Counted from the first letter of the stretch, positions 10,007-19,912 are shown. The stretch is DNA of 35,529 nt from an uncultured Pluralibacter sp. (GCF_913775985.1 NZ_CAJYMB010000067.1:1-35529), one strand, 5' to 3'. Made by a program: numbers and translations. Notes: generated by a model not told the origin, from the sequence alone.

Positions 10007-11712
10007 AGTAGCTCCCTGGATAACAGCGTCGACGGCGGAGCCACCGGCGTGCGCCGGTTGGGGACGTAAAACGCTATCTCGGTGCCGGGTTCAAGGCGGC
10101 GAATGTGCAGCCCTTCGCCGTACAGCAGCTTAACCCGGTGGTGAACATTGAGCAGGCCAATTTTATTCCCCGGCATCTCGTTCGCTTCCACCCGGGCGAT
10201 CACCGCCGGATCGATGCCGTTGCCGGTATCGCGCACGCTAATGCGTACCCGACTGCCGCTCTCGGTCACGCTGATGGTCACCACGCCTTTGCCCTTGCAG
10301 GGCTGAATACCGTGGACGATCGCATTCTCCACCAGCGGCTGGATCAGCAGGCTGGGGATCACGCAGTTCACCTCTTCATCAATATCGTAGATAACCGTGA
10401 GCTTGTCGCCAAAGCGCGCCTGCTCAATGGCGATATAGTCCTTAACCTGGTAAAGCTCCTTGCGGATGTCGATCTGCTCGTCGTCTTTCAGCTCGATGTT
10501 GTAGCGCAGGTAGCGCGAGAGGTTAAAAATCAGCTGCCGGGCGGTGTCCGGATTAAGGCGAATCGAGGACGAAATGGCGTTCAGCGCGTTAAACAGAAAA
10601 TGGGGATTGATTTTACTCTGCAGCGCCCGAAGCTCTGCCTTATTTGCCATCTCCCGCAGCTGCTCGGCGCGGGAAACCTCGAGCTGGGTGGAGATAATTT
10701 GCGACAGGCCAACCGCCATCTCTTGCAGCCCGGAGGTTATCTGGTGCGCGTGGCAGTAGTAGATTTTGAGCGTGCCGGTGGCGATGCCTTTCTCCCACAG
10801 CGGGATCACCAGCATCGAGTGTATTTCCGGAGTTCGGTAAGCCTCATCATTGTTTTTAATGATAATTTTACCGCTTTCGATGGCTTCGCGGGTGGTTGGA
10901 CTGACCATATCGTCGCTGTTCTGGTAGTTGTGCTCGCCCACGCCCACATAGGCCAGCACGTGTGCCGTATTGGTGATCGCCACCGCGTCGGCCACAATAT
11001 CCCGGCGAATAATATCGCACACCTGGCGCAGGGAATCGGCATTGACGTGGCGGAACAGCGGCAGGGTTTTATTGGCGATATCCAGCGCGATGCGCGCCTG
11101 GCGCCCGGCGATATCCTCTTTCTCTTTCTCCACGCTCTGCACCAGCAGCACGATAAAGCCGATGCAGACGCTGCCGAGGATCATCGGCACGCCGATTTTG
11201 GAGACGATATCCACGCCCAGCGCGGTAGTTGGCGCCAGGACAATCACCAGCGTCATGGTCATGGTTTCACACAGCATGCCGCCGAGAATGCCTATTTTCC
11301 AGCGCTGATCTTTAGGCACGTTGCGGTGAATTAACCCGGCGATAACCCCCGCAAGAATGCTGGTGATAAAGCAGGGCACTGCCGTAACGCCGCCGATATC
11401 AATCAGATAGCGATGGGTGCCGGCAATCACGCCGGTGATTATTCCCACCCAGGGCCCGAATAAAATCCCGCCGGACATCACGGCGATAATACGCACGTTG
11501 ACCAGTGAACCTTCCACCGGCACGCCCGACCAGGTACTGAACAGAGCGAAGAGCGAAAAAATGGCGGTGACCGCCAGCAGCTCTTTGGGCGTATGGGCCT
11601 GCTTGTGCAGCAGCTCGCGGAACAGGCGGATGCGGATCAGAAAGAACAGGCAGATGAGCATCAGGGCGGCGCGGTCGAAGACCGCCAGCAGCATGGTAAA
11701 AATTTCGTGCAT
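10003..11712 (-). CDS. ypdA: LytS-type sensor histidine kinase YpdA
   Basis: A 569-residue membrane sensor kinase. Residues 1-190 form the multi-helix 5TM-LytS domain with [17 protein letters not shown]; a GAF-like domain follows (about 215-340, GVGEHNYQN...LVIPLWEKG). The His_kinase domain has phosphoacceptor H371 in [12 protein letters not shown], and a C-terminal ATPase has N-box [10 protein letters not shown] and G-box GNGIDP. It matches E. coli YpdA (565 residues), a pyruvate-responsive kinase that phosphorylates YpdB. It lies upstream of and overlaps ypdB. A TGGCAC-17-TATCAT promoter is seen 32 bases upstream of the ATG. Confidence 0.96.
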   Translation of the reverse strand: MHEIFTMLLAVFDRAALMLICLFFLIRIRLFRELLHKQAHTPKELLAVTAIFSLFALFSTWSGVPVEGSLVNVRIIAVMSGGILFGPWVGIITGVIAGTHRYLIDIGGVTAVPCFITSILAGVIAGLIHRNVPKDQRWKIGILGGMLCETMTMTLVIVLAPTTALGVDIVSKIGVPMILGSVCIGFIVLLVQSVEKEKEDIAGRQARIALDIANKTLPLFRHVNADSLRQVCDIIRRDIVADAVAITNTAHVLAYVGVGEHNYQNSDDMVSPTTREAIESGKIIIKNNDEAYRTPEIHSMLVIPLWEKGIATGTLKIYYCHAHQITSGLQEMAVGLSQIISTQLEVSRAEQLREMANKAELRALQSKINPHFLFNALNAISSSIRLNPDTARQLIFNLSRYLRYNIELKDDEQIDIRKELYQVKDYIAIEQARFGDKLTVIYDIDEEVNCVIPSLLIQPLVENAIVHGIQPCKGKGVVTISVTESGSRVRISVRDTGNGIDPAVIARVEANEMPGNKIGLLNVHHRVKLLYGEGLHIRRLEPGTEIAFYVPNRRTPVAPPSTLLSRELL

Positions 11713-12106
11713 CGAGTGGCCGTGAGTGTTGCGGGAAACCGCTATGATAGAAAACCCTGACCGGATGTGCCAGCGGCGCGCCGGAAACCCGTAATCCGGA
11801 ACAACCCTATTTTCTAAAGGGGATCGTCGTCATTTTATTGAAAATATGAAAGATTAGCCGCAGCAGCGCAGCATAATGTAATGAGATTGCAGATTTTGTG
11901 TTTCCTGAAGCGGCGTAAAAAATTCTAAATAAGGCACCATTAATTTCTGGAAATAAACTTTAGATCCCCATTTTTGCCCGCAAAAATAATTTCCCGCGGC
12001 TCTCGACATTGCCCGGGGTTAGAGCGTATTACTTAAGGGTGCCGCAGCAGCAGCAGCGGCAGCGTCGCTCGGACGGTCCGGGCGCTAACGTTAATTTGAG
12101 GAATTT
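11713..12106. other. divergent ypdA-alaC intergenic region
   Basis: This 394-base gap holds the ypdA promoter at its left end and the alaC leader at its right end. No clear -35/-10 pair was found for alaC. Just before alaC lies a run of eight alanine codons in a frame closed by TAA at 12086-12088 but with no ATG, GTG or TTG start. No terminator with a T run was seen between the run and alaC. Confidence 0.7.
11744..11772 (-). promoter_or_regulatory. ypdA promoter
   Basis: On the minus strand TGGCAC (11767-11772) and TATCAT (11744-11749) are separated by 17 bases, giving a start about 25 bases before the ypdA ATG. Confidence 0.5.
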
Positions 12107-13348
12107 ATGGCTGAGTTCACTCCAGAACGCCGCTTTACGCGTATCGATCGTCTCCCGCCCTACGTATTTAATATCACCGCCGAACTGAAAATGGCCGCCC
12201 GCCGCCGCGGGGAAGATATTATCGACTTCAGCATGGGCAACCCCGACGGCGCCACGCCGCCGCACATCGTAGAAAAACTCTGCACCGTCGCCCAGCGGCC
12301 GGACACTCACGGCTACTCCACCTCCCGCGGTATTCCGCGCCTGCGCCGGGCTATCGCCCGCTGGTATCAGGATCGTTATCAGGTGGACATCGATCCTGAA
12401 ACCGAAGCGATTGTGACCATCGGTTCGAAAGAGGGGCTGGCGCATCTGATGCTGGCGACGCTGGATCACGGCGATACTGTGCTGGTGCCGAACCCCAGCT
12501 ACCCCATTCACATTTACGGCGCGGTGATCGCCGGCGCGCAGGTGCGCTCGGTGCCGCTGGTGGAGGGCGTGGACTTCTTTAACGAGCTGGAGCGCGCCAT
12601 TCGCGAAAGCTATCCCAAGCCGAAAATGATGATCCTGGGCTTCCCGTCAAACCCCACCGCCCAGTGCGTCGAGCTCGACTTTTTTGAAAAAGTGGTGGCG
12701 CTGGCGAAACGTTATGATGTGCTGGTGGTTCACGATCTGGCTTATGCGGATATCGTCTACGACGGCTGGAAAGCGCCGTCCATCATGCAGGTGCCCGGCG
12801 CCCGCGACGTGGCGGTAGAGTTCTTTACGCTGTCAAAAAGCTACAACATGGCCGGCTGGCGGATCGGCTTTATGGTGGGCAACCCGGTGCTGGTTAACGC
12901 CCTGGCGCGCATCAAGAGTTATCACGATTACGGCACCTTTACGCCGCTGCAGGTGGCGGCCATTGCCGCGCTGGAAGGCGACCAGCAGTGCGTGCGCGAT
13001 ATCGCCGAACAGTACCGCCGCCGCCGCGATGTACTGGTGAAGGGCCTGCACGAAGCCGGCTGGATGGTGGAGATGCCGAAAGCGTCCATGTACGTGTGGG
13101 CTAAAATTCCCGAGCAGTACGCGGCAATGGGCTCGCTGGAGTTTGCTAAAAAGATGCTTGAGGAGGCGAAAGTCTGCGTGTCGCCAGGCATTGGCTTTGG
13201 CGACTACGGCGACACCCACGTGCGCTTCGCGCTGATTGAAAACCGCGACCGCATTCGCCAGGCTATTCGCGGGATTAAAGCCATGTTCCGCGCCGACGGC
13301 CTGCTGCCGGCGGGCCACCGCCCGGCGGCGGAAAGCCCGGACGAGTAG
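12107..13348 (+). CDS. alaC: glutamate-pyruvate aminotransferase AlaC
   Basis: A 413-residue PLP-dependent class I/II aminotransferase that makes alanine from pyruvate and glutamate. The PLP lysine is K244 in [15 protein letters not shown]; substrate and cofactor residues are visible in GSKEGLAHL (106-114), [10 protein letters not shown] and [10 protein letters not shown]. It is nearly identical to E. coli AlaC (412 residues); only the last 10 residues differ. The start ([15 protein letters not shown]) has a TTGAGGAATTT ribosome site. It is divergent from ypdAB, a pyruvate-sensing system, which fits a shared pyruvate theme, but co-regulation is only inferred. A strong terminator follows. Confidence 0.97.
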   Translation: MAEFTPERRFTRIDRLPPYVFNITAELKMAARRRGEDIIDFSMGNPDGATPPHIVEKLCTVAQRPDTHGYSTSRGIPRLRRAIARWYQDRYQVDIDPETEAIVTIGSKEGLAHLMLATLDHGDTVLVPNPSYPIHIYGAVIAGAQVRSVPLVEGVDFFNELERAIRESYPKPKMMILGFPSNPTAQCVELDFFEKVVALAKRYDVLVVHDLAYADIVYDGWKAPSIMQVPGARDVAVEFFTLSKSYNMAGWRIGFMVGNPVLVNALARIKSYHDYGTFTPLQVAAIAALEGDQQCVRDIAEQYRRRRDVLVKGLHEAGWMVEMPKASMYVWAKIPEQYAAMGSLEFAKKMLEEAKVCVSPGIGFGDYGDTHVRFALIENRDRIRQAIRGIKAMFRADGLLPAGHRPAAESPDE

Positions 13349-13358
13349 AATCAGCCCT

Positions 13359-13393
13359 AAAAAAAACAGGAGCCGACCGGCTCCTGTTTTTTT
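13359..13393. terminator. bidirectional terminator alaC / ypdK
   Basis: The perfect stem ACAGGAGCC/GGCTCCTGT with loop GACC is flanked by A and T runs of at least six bases. It serves alaC (+) and the convergent small gene ypdK (-). Confidence 0.88.
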
Positions 13394-13408
13394 ATGCAAT
13401 GCTCAAAA

Positions 13409-13480
13409 CTAGATCATCAGGGCGAATGTGCCTGCCCAGACGATGACCATAAAAGAGATGCCCATCAGAAAATATCTCAC
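13409..13480 (-). CDS. ypdK: small membrane peptide YpdK (23 residues)
   Basis: On the minus strand a GTG-started 23-codon frame begins MRYFLMGISFMVIVW and continues with AGTFALMI. It differs only at two positions in the first five residues from E. coli YpdK as I remember it (MKYFFMGISF...). It is one hydrophobic transmembrane helix with a basic N-terminus. A GGAG ribosome site precedes the GTG by nine bases. It is convergent with alaC, as in E. coli, where lpxP lies on its other side; lpxP is not present here. The function is unknown. Confidence 0.9.
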   Translation of the reverse strand: MRYFLMGISFMVIVWAGTFALMI

Positions 13481-13818
13481 GCTACATCACTCCCTATTTC
13501 TTGTTTGATCACCCGAATACTGACCGGGTATCAGGGATCGACCTCGCCAGATTTACCGGCGACATCGATTCAAAACTGTGCGTTACTTCACACCAGATGG
13601 CGCTAATGTACGCTTAAAAAAATGGCGTAGCAAGAGGGATTAATTTGTTATTTTTTAATAAGTTATAACTGTCGTGATTCGGCGACATAATGATTTCAGA
13701 CGGTAATAAATTTGATTGCAGCGACGCCCGGAGAAAGCAGGTAGTACCGTATTGAAATTATAGGGTTTTTACGATGATTGAGCCGCCGGGCCGCGTAGGC
13801 CGCCCGGCGGCGAAAGGA
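13481..13818. other. ypdK upstream region and end of nfr operon
   Basis: These 338 bases contain no supported gene. The left part should hold the ypdK promoter, which I could not define; the right end holds a GC-rich palindrome. This is where the core synteny stops: in E. coli lpxP would follow, here the nfr operon does. Confidence 0.6.
13782..13811. repeat. REP-like GC-rich palindrome after ybcH
   Basis: Arms GCCGCCGGGC and GCCCGGCGGC (10 bp, perfect) enclose a loop containing GTAGGCC, which resembles enterobacterial REP elements. It sits 8 bases after the ybcH stop and could protect or end the nfr transcript. It lacks a T run, so it is not a standard terminator. Confidence 0.55.
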
Positions 13819-14700
13819 TTAGCTGGCGTCCAGCACGCCTCTGGCGGCGGGCAAATAGCGTAGCGAAAAGTAAAGGCTCTCTTTGCCGCAGGAAGCTCCC
13901 TGCTTCAGACGGGCATTCAGCTCCGGCTCAGGCAGCGGCGCGGCGCGAAAGGCGCTGCCGGGCAGCGTCCGGAAGATTTCATACACCACGCCGCTTGCGG
14001 GAGCCGACCCGCCGCAGCCCGCGCTCGCGGTCAGGTAGCGCTGGCGCTCTTCCGGCGTTAGCTTATCCACGCCGCGGCCGTCCTGCACCCAAACCTTGAT
14101 CCCCGCGCCCGCAACGTCCGCCACAAGCTGGCGATAGCCGTCCGGCGTCATATTGCCGGCGAAAAAGCTGCTGATGTAAACCGGCGCCGGGCTGACGCCC
14201 GCCAGCTGCCTGCGGGTGCTGGTGAGCCAGTCGACCAGCTGCTCCCGCGCCGCGCCGCTTCGCCAGTTGAGATCGTCAATTTCGGCGCTGATGTACCAGC
14301 CGTCGGCGCGGCCCTGCCAGGCCTTCGCCCGGATAATATCGGCGACACGCAGGCGCGCCAGATAGTGCGTCCGCGCCGCGCCGGACTGCGCCTGCCGCTG
14401 GAAGAATTCGGGATCCGCATGCAGGCCGACAATCACCTTCAGGCCCGCGGCGCGTGCGTCTTCGGCTCTCTGCTGCAGCGCCGCGCGCTGTGCATCGTCG
14501 GTGAACGCGTCGCCGTAGGCGGTCCACTGCAGTACCAGAGTATCAAAGCCCGAGTGGCGCAGATCGATCATCAGAGCCTGCCAGCGGGCGGCGGTCACGC
14601 TGCTGTCCCGCAGCTGCGGCTGCCAGAACACCGCCTTCATCGCGCTGGCAAACGGGCTGGCCAGCGCCAGCAGCAGTAACAAGTGACGAAATTTGAACAT
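13819..14700 (-). CDS. ybcH: YbcH-like exported DUF4434 protein
   Basis: A 293-residue protein with a signal peptide (residues 1-20, LLLLLALASPFASA) and a single domain that looks like a TIM-barrel glycoside-hydrolase-type fold. It has MKAVFWQPQLRDSS, GFDTLVLQWTAYGD, VIVGLHADPEFF, WYISAEIDDLNW (likely acidic active-site residues) and IKVWVQDGRG. This is the DUF4434/YbcH family as I know it. It is the last gene of nfrB-nfrA-ybcH, the same order as in E. coli, and its ATG shares a base with the nfrA stop (TAATG, 14698-14702). A role in cutting or processing the Nfr glycan in the periplasm is inferred from fold and context, not demonstrated here. Confidence 0.85.
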   Translation of the reverse strand: MFKFRHLLLLLALASPFASAMKAVFWQPQLRDSSVTAARWQALMIDLRHSGFDTLVLQWTAYGDAFTDDAQRAALQQRAEDARAAGLKVIVGLHADPEFFQRQAQSGAARTHYLARLRVADIIRAKAWQGRADGWYISAEIDDLNWRSGAAREQLVDWLTSTRRQLAGVSPAPVYISSFFAGNMTPDGYRQLVADVAGAGIKVWVQDGRGVDKLTPEERQRYLTASAGCGGSAPASGVVYEIFRTLPGSAFRAAPLPEPELNARLKQGASCGKESLYFSLRYLPAARGVLDAS

Positions 14701-17678
14701 TACCAGTGGACTCCCAGAGTCAGGAAAAGGTTATTTTTCTTGCCGGCATCCTGATTGATGGCCTTAAAGGTGCGCTGATATTCCAGCCCGACGCTGAGCT
14801 TGTGCGGCCACGCATCGTACTGTGTCTGGCCGGTCCAGATATTCCAGCGCACGCCGACGCCGCCAAGCTGGTTGCCTTCGGTATGACGATCGCGGTTGCC
14901 GTTAAGCTGCACGTGAGCATAGGGCTCAACAGTTTGCGCGTTCGCCACTTTCTGATGCCAGCTGGCGCGATAGTCCGCCGTCCAGGCCTGGGTATCGTCG
15001 CGCAGATACTGGGCCGCATCGAGATAGAGGTTCTGGGCGAACCAGCCGTTGCCGTTAGGGTGCCAGTCGTCGCTGTATTTGCCGTTATTGAGGAACGACG
15101 CGCTGGCCCGCAGCATGGTGTTGCGCCGGCCGTGGTGGTGATCCAGCGGGATCTCCTGCTCGATGGCGAGGAAGAAGGTGTAGTCGTACAGTGGCTTCCA
15201 GCGCAGTCCCGGTCCCAGGATCGGATTTTTCACCGGCATCGCTACGCTGCTGCCGCCGGTATCGGCGAATACGCGGCTGTAGACCGAGAGAATATCGCCG
15301 TTAACCAGGACGTTGCGGCCCAGCCGGTATTCGGCTTCCATCTGGCCAAAGCTGCGATAGCTCTGTCCCGGCGAGCTGCCGCCGGGCTGGGCGGTGGACG
15401 AACTGGTACGCCCGGAGCTGAGTCCTATCGAGGTATTCAGATTAAAGCTCCAGCGCCGGCCCATATCTTCGTGCAGGCGCCCCACGTCAAAATGCTCTTG
15501 CTTCTGTGCCGGCGTGAGCGGGGCGACGCTGGCGTCCGCGTCCAGCTCGTCAATCACGTTTTCCGCGTACTGCTGAGTGTGCGGAATATTGCCGAGCCGC
15601 TCGTTAACGTACATCAGCTGGCGAATAATCTGCGGATCGTCCGGGGCTTTGTGCAGCGCCTTCTCCAGTGCGCTGCGGGAAGCCACGTACTCTTTATTGC
15701 TCCACAGCGCGTAGCCCAGCGCCGCTTCGGTATCACCGTTGTCGGGATCGATAAGCAGCGCCTGGCGCAGGTCGGCAATGGCTTTCGCCGTGTGTCCCTG
15801 AGTGCGGTACAGCGCCGCGCGGGTTGAGAGCGCGCGCGGCGTCGGTTCGATAGCAATTGCGCGATTAAGATCGGCTATTGCGCGGTTGGGTTGCTCGGGC
15901 AGATAGCGCTGGGCGTGCAGCCACCACCAGGCTTCGCTGTTATTTAGCCCCCGGCGTTTGGCATCATCGGTCCAGCGGTCGCGTGCGGCGGCGTCCCCGG
16001 CGGCCTGGGCCGTGTTTGCTGCCGCCATAAGATCTTCATTGCTCATCTCGTTTGAGGGCAGCGCTTTCCACGCCCGCAGGGCCGCGGAATAGTCCTCAAC
16101 CGCATAGGCGCGGTAGGCTACCGCCCGCTGCTGCCAGACGCCGGGCTGGCGCTGGGCCGCCTGCTGCTGGGCGTACAGCGCCATGCCGGGCAGGTCGGCG
16201 CTGTAGCATTCGGCCAGCGTGCTCCAAGCCGCGGCACCGTACCGGGCAGAGAGATCCCCCAGCAGGCGGCGGGTGTGTCCGCAGCTATTTTCGCCGCCCG
16301 GCAGCTGGCTTTGCGCTTCACGCAGGGCGGGGCTTGCCAGCGGCGAGTCGAGGCGCGCCAGCTGCGCCCGGGATGCCAGCTGCGGATACTGCTTAAGCAG
16401 GCCCGCAAGGCGAATAATCAGCGCCTGCTGCTGCGCCGGCGCGCCGGTAAACGGATAGCGGCCGAGCAGCAGGGATGCCGCTTCCTGGCCGCGTCCGTTC
16501 TGCATCAGCTGCCAGCTGAGGGTATCCAGCCGTGCCATATCCTGCGGCGCGCGCTGGTACAGCTGGCGGGCGAAGCGCAGCGTCTGCTGGCGATCGCCGG
16601 TGGCAGCGCTCAGGGCGTAGCGCTCCGCCAGCAGTTCGTTGTCCGGCAGGGCGTTAAGCAGACGCCGGGCGCGATCATAGTCTCCGGCGCGCATGGCGGC
16701 AGGCAGCGCGGCGCCCGCGGCGTAGCGGCGGTTTTCCGCAAAGCGCGGCGCGTAGGCCGCCAGCGCCGCCGGTGCATTCTGGCTGTAGCGCGAAATCAGG
16801 TACAGCCAGCTCTGCTCCTGCTCGCGGGTATCAAAGCGCGGCCGGTGTCCGGCCAGATAGCGCTGCAGCTCGGCGGTTTGATTGCGCGACGCCAGCGATC
16901 CGGCATACTCCAGCTGGCGCCGGGCAGAGGTAAAGGTGCCGGCGGACTGCAGGGCAATAACGCGCGCGTCAAGATGGCCGGCCAGCAGCACGTCGAACCA
17001 CTGCTGGCGCTCGGCGGCGCTGAGGGCGCGCCGCTGCTGCCGCTGGCTGAAAAGTGCGTCTGCCGTGGTCCACTCTTTAAGGTAGATGGCGCGCTGCAGG
17101 ATGCCGTTCTCCAGCGCTTTCCCCTGCGCGGTGCGGGCAAAGTCCGCATCGGCGAGCTGGGCGCGGGCGATATCCAGCCGGTTAAATTTCAGCGCGTACT
17201 GACCCGTTTCGCTGCGGCAGCGCGCGTTCGGCGCGGCGTCGCATTTTTTTTGCAGCGCCAGCAGGGCTTCAACGGTGGTGACCGGGGTAGAAAGCGTCGG
17301 GATGGCATCCAGCTGCTGCTGCAAACGCGGATCGTTCGGATTCCGCTTGAGCTGTCCAGCCAGCACCTCCCGGGCCTGGTTGTTATGGCCGAAGTGGCGG
17401 TAGGCTTCCGCGAGGAAAAGGGCGAGCGGCACGTTATCCGGCGCCTGCTCGTGGGCGTGGCGAAACTCTGCCAGCGCGGTCTTTTCATCATTGCTCTTCT
17501 GCGCCCGCATCGCCCTTTCCAGATGCGGATAGATAACGAAATGGCGATAGTCGCTCAGGCCCAGCCCTTTGGCGCTGGTGTCGAGGGTGGTTTGCGCCAG
17601 CGCGCCGCTGCTGAGAAGTGAAACTACCAGCAGGCTCAGCGCCCGGGGCGCCGTGCGAAACGTTGCGTTACGGTTCAT
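14700..17678 (-). CDS. nfrA: NfrA outer-membrane protein (phage N4 receptor / glycan exporter)
   Basis: A 992-residue protein, close to the E. coli NfrA length (990). Signal peptide: residues 1-28 ending SSGALA. A long periplasmic part made of TPR helices follows, for example ALAEFRHAHEQAPDNVPLAL near 50-70 and AIADLRQALLIDPDNGDTEAALGYAL further on. From about residue 770 it becomes a beta-barrel with alternating strands, ending LFLTLGVHW with a terminal aromatic, the outer-membrane signature. This TPR-plus-barrel design is that of polysaccharide export porins such as PgaA and BcsC. In E. coli NfrA is the receptor of phage N4. It overlaps nfrB (ATGA, 17675-17678) and ybcH, so the three are one coupled operon. 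Confidence 0.93.
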   Translation of the reverse strand: MNRNATFRTAPRALSLLVVSLLSSGALAQTTLDTSAKGLGLSDYRHFVIYPHLERAMRAQKSNDEKTALAEFRHAHEQAPDNVPLALFLAEAYRHFGHNNQAREVLAGQLKRNPNDPRLQQQLDAIPTLSTPVTTVEALLALQKKCDAAPNARCRSETGQYALKFNRLDIARAQLADADFARTAQGKALENGILQRAIYLKEWTTADALFSQRQQRRALSAAERQQWFDVLLAGHLDARVIALQSAGTFTSARRQLEYAGSLASRNQTAELQRYLAGHRPRFDTREQEQSWLYLISRYSQNAPAALAAYAPRFAENRRYAAGAALPAAMRAGDYDRARRLLNALPDNELLAERYALSAATGDRQQTLRFARQLYQRAPQDMARLDTLSWQLMQNGRGQEAASLLLGRYPFTGAPAQQQALIIRLAGLLKQYPQLASRAQLARLDSPLASPALREAQSQLPGGENSCGHTRRLLGDLSARYGAAAWSTLAECYSADLPGMALYAQQQAAQRQPGVWQQRAVAYRAYAVEDYSAALRAWKALPSNEMSNEDLMAAANTAQAAGDAAARDRWTDDAKRRGLNNSEAWWWLHAQRYLPEQPNRAIADLNRAIAIEPTPRALSTRAALYRTQGHTAKAIADLRQALLIDPDNGDTEAALGYALWSNKEYVASRSALEKALHKAPDDPQIIRQLMYVNERLGNIPHTQQYAENVIDELDADASVAPLTPAQKQEHFDVGRLHEDMGRRWSFNLNTSIGLSSGRTSSSTAQPGGSSPGQSYRSFGQMEAEYRLGRNVLVNGDILSVYSRVFADTGGSSVAMPVKNPILGPGLRWKPLYDYTFFLAIEQEIPLDHHHGRRNTMLRASASFLNNGKYSDDWHPNGNGWFAQNLYLDAAQYLRDDTQAWTADYRASWHQKVANAQTVEPYAHVQLNGNRDRHTEGNQLGGVGVRWNIWTGQTQYDAWPHKLSVGLEYQRTFKAINQDAGKKNNLFLTLGVHW

Positions 17679-19912
17679 TGCTGCTCCTGTTCTTTTTGCA
17701 GCGCGGCGATCTGACTTTCGCTAAGACCCGCCTGGACTAAAAGGTCGGTCATCGAGGTTTGCAGCTCCTGCTGGCGCTGCAGCACCGTATCGAGGGTTTG
17801 CTGAGAAACCACGCCTTCGCTCACCAGGAATTTCCCCAGCGGCAGATCGCTGCGCTCGTGGCGCAGCAGCAGGGCGCTCATCGCCGAATGGTTAATGTGG
17901 CCAAGGGTGGTCAGCACTTCCGCAAACAGCAGCTGGCCGGGGACAAACTGCTGCCAGATAGCCTCAGCGCGCTGCGCGTCGAGCCAGCCTTTGTCCACCG
18001 CCGACTGCAGGAGGGCGCGTTCGTCCACGCTGCGCAGGCGCGCATACCAGTGCCGCAGGCCAGTAACCACCTGACCGCGGGGCACGATAACGTAGCTGAC
18101 CCGGCAATTCATCTTGCGCTCCAGCGCCGCCAGCGACACCGGATCGATCCCGTCCTCGCTGGCCACGGTGAGCGTATTACCCTCCATCGACAGCGGCAGC
18201 ACCGCGTAGCGCAGCGCAACGGTGGCAGGCATCTTTTCAATCAGCGCGCTATCGATTGTCCAGGCATCCACGGAGGCGGACTGCACGCCGTTTTGCTCGG
18301 CAAGTGCGTCGGCCAGCTGCCGGGCGTTAATCATGCCGAGGCTCAGCAGCGAGCCGCCAAGCCGCAGGCCGATGACGCGGTGGGTCAGGCCGTATTCCAG
18401 CTGTTGCTGGGTAATTGCGCCGCGCTCCACCAGAATCTGGCCCAGCGGGCGCAGGGCGCGGTTTTCGCCGGTGACGCTGGGGAAATCGTGCGTGGTCTTG
18501 TCCCACGCTACGCGGCGCGGATCGCCGTGCTGAATTACCTGGCGCAGCGCGCGCCAGTTGGCCATAAAGTTAATCAGGTTGCCCCAGAACAGGCGCAGCA
18601 CCGACAGTAGCCCCTGGGGCAGGCCGTAATAGATCGTCACGAAAATCACGCGCTGCAGGATGCGGTTGACCATCAGGGCAAAGTTGCACCACAGCAGCGT
18701 CACCAGCCACGGGCCACCGGTGAAAATGGAGAGGAACTGCCACGCGTCGGGCCACAGGCGCTGGTAGATCAGCAGCAGCACCAGCTGGATCATGATGATC
18801 ATCGCCGCGAAGCTCAGAAAGTTGCTGATAGCCCCTTTGCGATCGCGCCACAGGAAGTAGTTGAGGATCGGGTTTTTAGTCCAGCGGTGGGTCTTAAAGC
18901 CCTGAAAGACGATGCCGATAATCCAGCGCGACTTCTGCCGCATCGCGGTGGTAAAGGTGTCCGGAAAGTATTCCCTGACGCAAATGATCGACGAGCTGCG
19001 GGTGCTCTGTAAGAAGCGGCGCCGTTTGCTGGCGGCTTTTTCGTCCACCACCGGGAAGCGCACGAAGATCTCGGTCATGCCTTTGGCCTTCAGGCGAAAG
19101 CCGATGTCGTAATCTTCGGTGAGACTCTGCACGTCGAAGGCAATGCCGTCGCCGTCCGCCAGCAGAGCCATTACCGCCCGGCGGCTGAAGCAGGTGCCGA
19201 CCCCGGCGCTGGGCACCTGGCCGGCCAGGGCTTCGCGCACCGGCACGTCTTTGCCATGCAGCTCGGCAAATTCATCAATGTAGGACATGCTGGTGAAGTG
19301 CGACCACTCCCGCTCAAACGGATAAACCGGGATCTGAATCAGGTCTTTACGATCCACCAGATAGTTGAACAGCCGCAGCTCCATCGGTGAAATCACATCT
19401 TCTGAGTCGTGCAGGATAAATCCGGCGAAGGAGAAGTTGGCGCTGCGCTCAAACTGGGTAATGGCGTCAAGAATGTTGTTCAGGCAGTCCGCTTTGCTGG
19501 TAGGGCCCGGGCGGGCGCAGACCACCTTGTGTACGTTGGGAAAGCGTGCGCACACTTCATCGACATCGCGCTGGGTATCCGGATCGTTAGGATAGGTGCC
19601 GACGAAGATATGATAATTTTCATAATCAATGGTCATTGCCGCCAGTTCGGCCATGTTGCCGATAACGCCGGTTTCGTTCCAGGCCGGGACCATAATCGCC
19701 AGCGGCTTTTCATCAGGCTCGTACAGTGCCTGATAATCTGTATGCTGATGGCGGCGGTAAACGGTCACCGCGCGAAAAATGCGGCGGCACCAGTAGACGA
19801 TATCGATGAAGAGATCATCAATGCCGCTAATAAGCATCATGATAGCCAGCGCGATTGCAACCACCTTCAGACCATAAAGGTAGGTTGAAAACACATCTAC
19901 AAACCAGTTCAT
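17675..19912 (-). CDS. nfrB: NfrB c-di-GMP-responsive glycosyltransferase
   Basis: A 745-residue inner-membrane processive family 2 glycosyltransferase, the same length as E. coli NfrB. N-terminal membrane helix about 15-40; GT domain with IMVPAWNE (73-80), the DSED site (169-172), TED (265-267) and QKSRW (326-330), the usual catalytic set; membrane helices about 365-455. The C-terminal part carries MshEN-type c-di-GMP-binding repeats: RPLGQILVERGAI (488-500), LRLGGSLLSLGMI (516-528) and a third LPLGKFLVSEGVV near 690. In E. coli NfrB makes an N-acetylmannosamine-containing surface glycan under c-di-GMP control and is needed for N4 infection. First gene of nfrB-nfrA-ybcH. The ribosome site (GGTG) is weak. 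Confidence 0.93.
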   Translation of the reverse strand: MNWFVDVFSTYLYGLKVVAIALAIMMLISGIDDLFIDIVYWCRRIFRAVTVYRRHQHTDYQALYEPDEKPLAIMVPAWNETGVIGNMAELAAMTIDYENYHIFVGTYPNDPDTQRDVDEVCARFPNVHKVVCARPGPTSKADCLNNILDAITQFERSANFSFAGFILHDSEDVISPMELRLFNYLVDRKDLIQIPVYPFEREWSHFTSMSYIDEFAELHGKDVPVREALAGQVPSAGVGTCFSRRAVMALLADGDGIAFDVQSLTEDYDIGFRLKAKGMTEIFVRFPVVDEKAASKRRRFLQSTRSSSIICVREYFPDTFTTAMRQKSRWIIGIVFQGFKTHRWTKNPILNYFLWRDRKGAISNFLSFAAMIIMIQLVLLLIYQRLWPDAWQFLSIFTGGPWLVTLLWCNFALMVNRILQRVIFVTIYYGLPQGLLSVLRLFWGNLINFMANWRALRQVIQHGDPRRVAWDKTTHDFPSVTGENRALRPLGQILVERGAITQQQLEYGLTHRVIGLRLGGSLLSLGMINARQLADALAEQNGVQSASVDAWTIDSALIEKMPATVALRYAVLPLSMEGNTLTVASEDGIDPVSLAALERKMNCRVSYVIVPRGQVVTGLRHWYARLRSVDERALLQSAVDKGWLDAQRAEAIWQQFVPGQLLFAEVLTTLGHINHSAMSALLLRHERSDLPLGKFLVSEGVVSQQTLDTVLQRQQELQTSMTDLLVQAGLSESQIAALQKEQEQQ

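Noticed and set aside
12051-12064. CAG-type trinucleotide run before alaC as a microsatellite or phase-variation tract
   Set aside because: Only four pure CAG units, too short for a typical slippage switch; kept only as a possible alanine leader.
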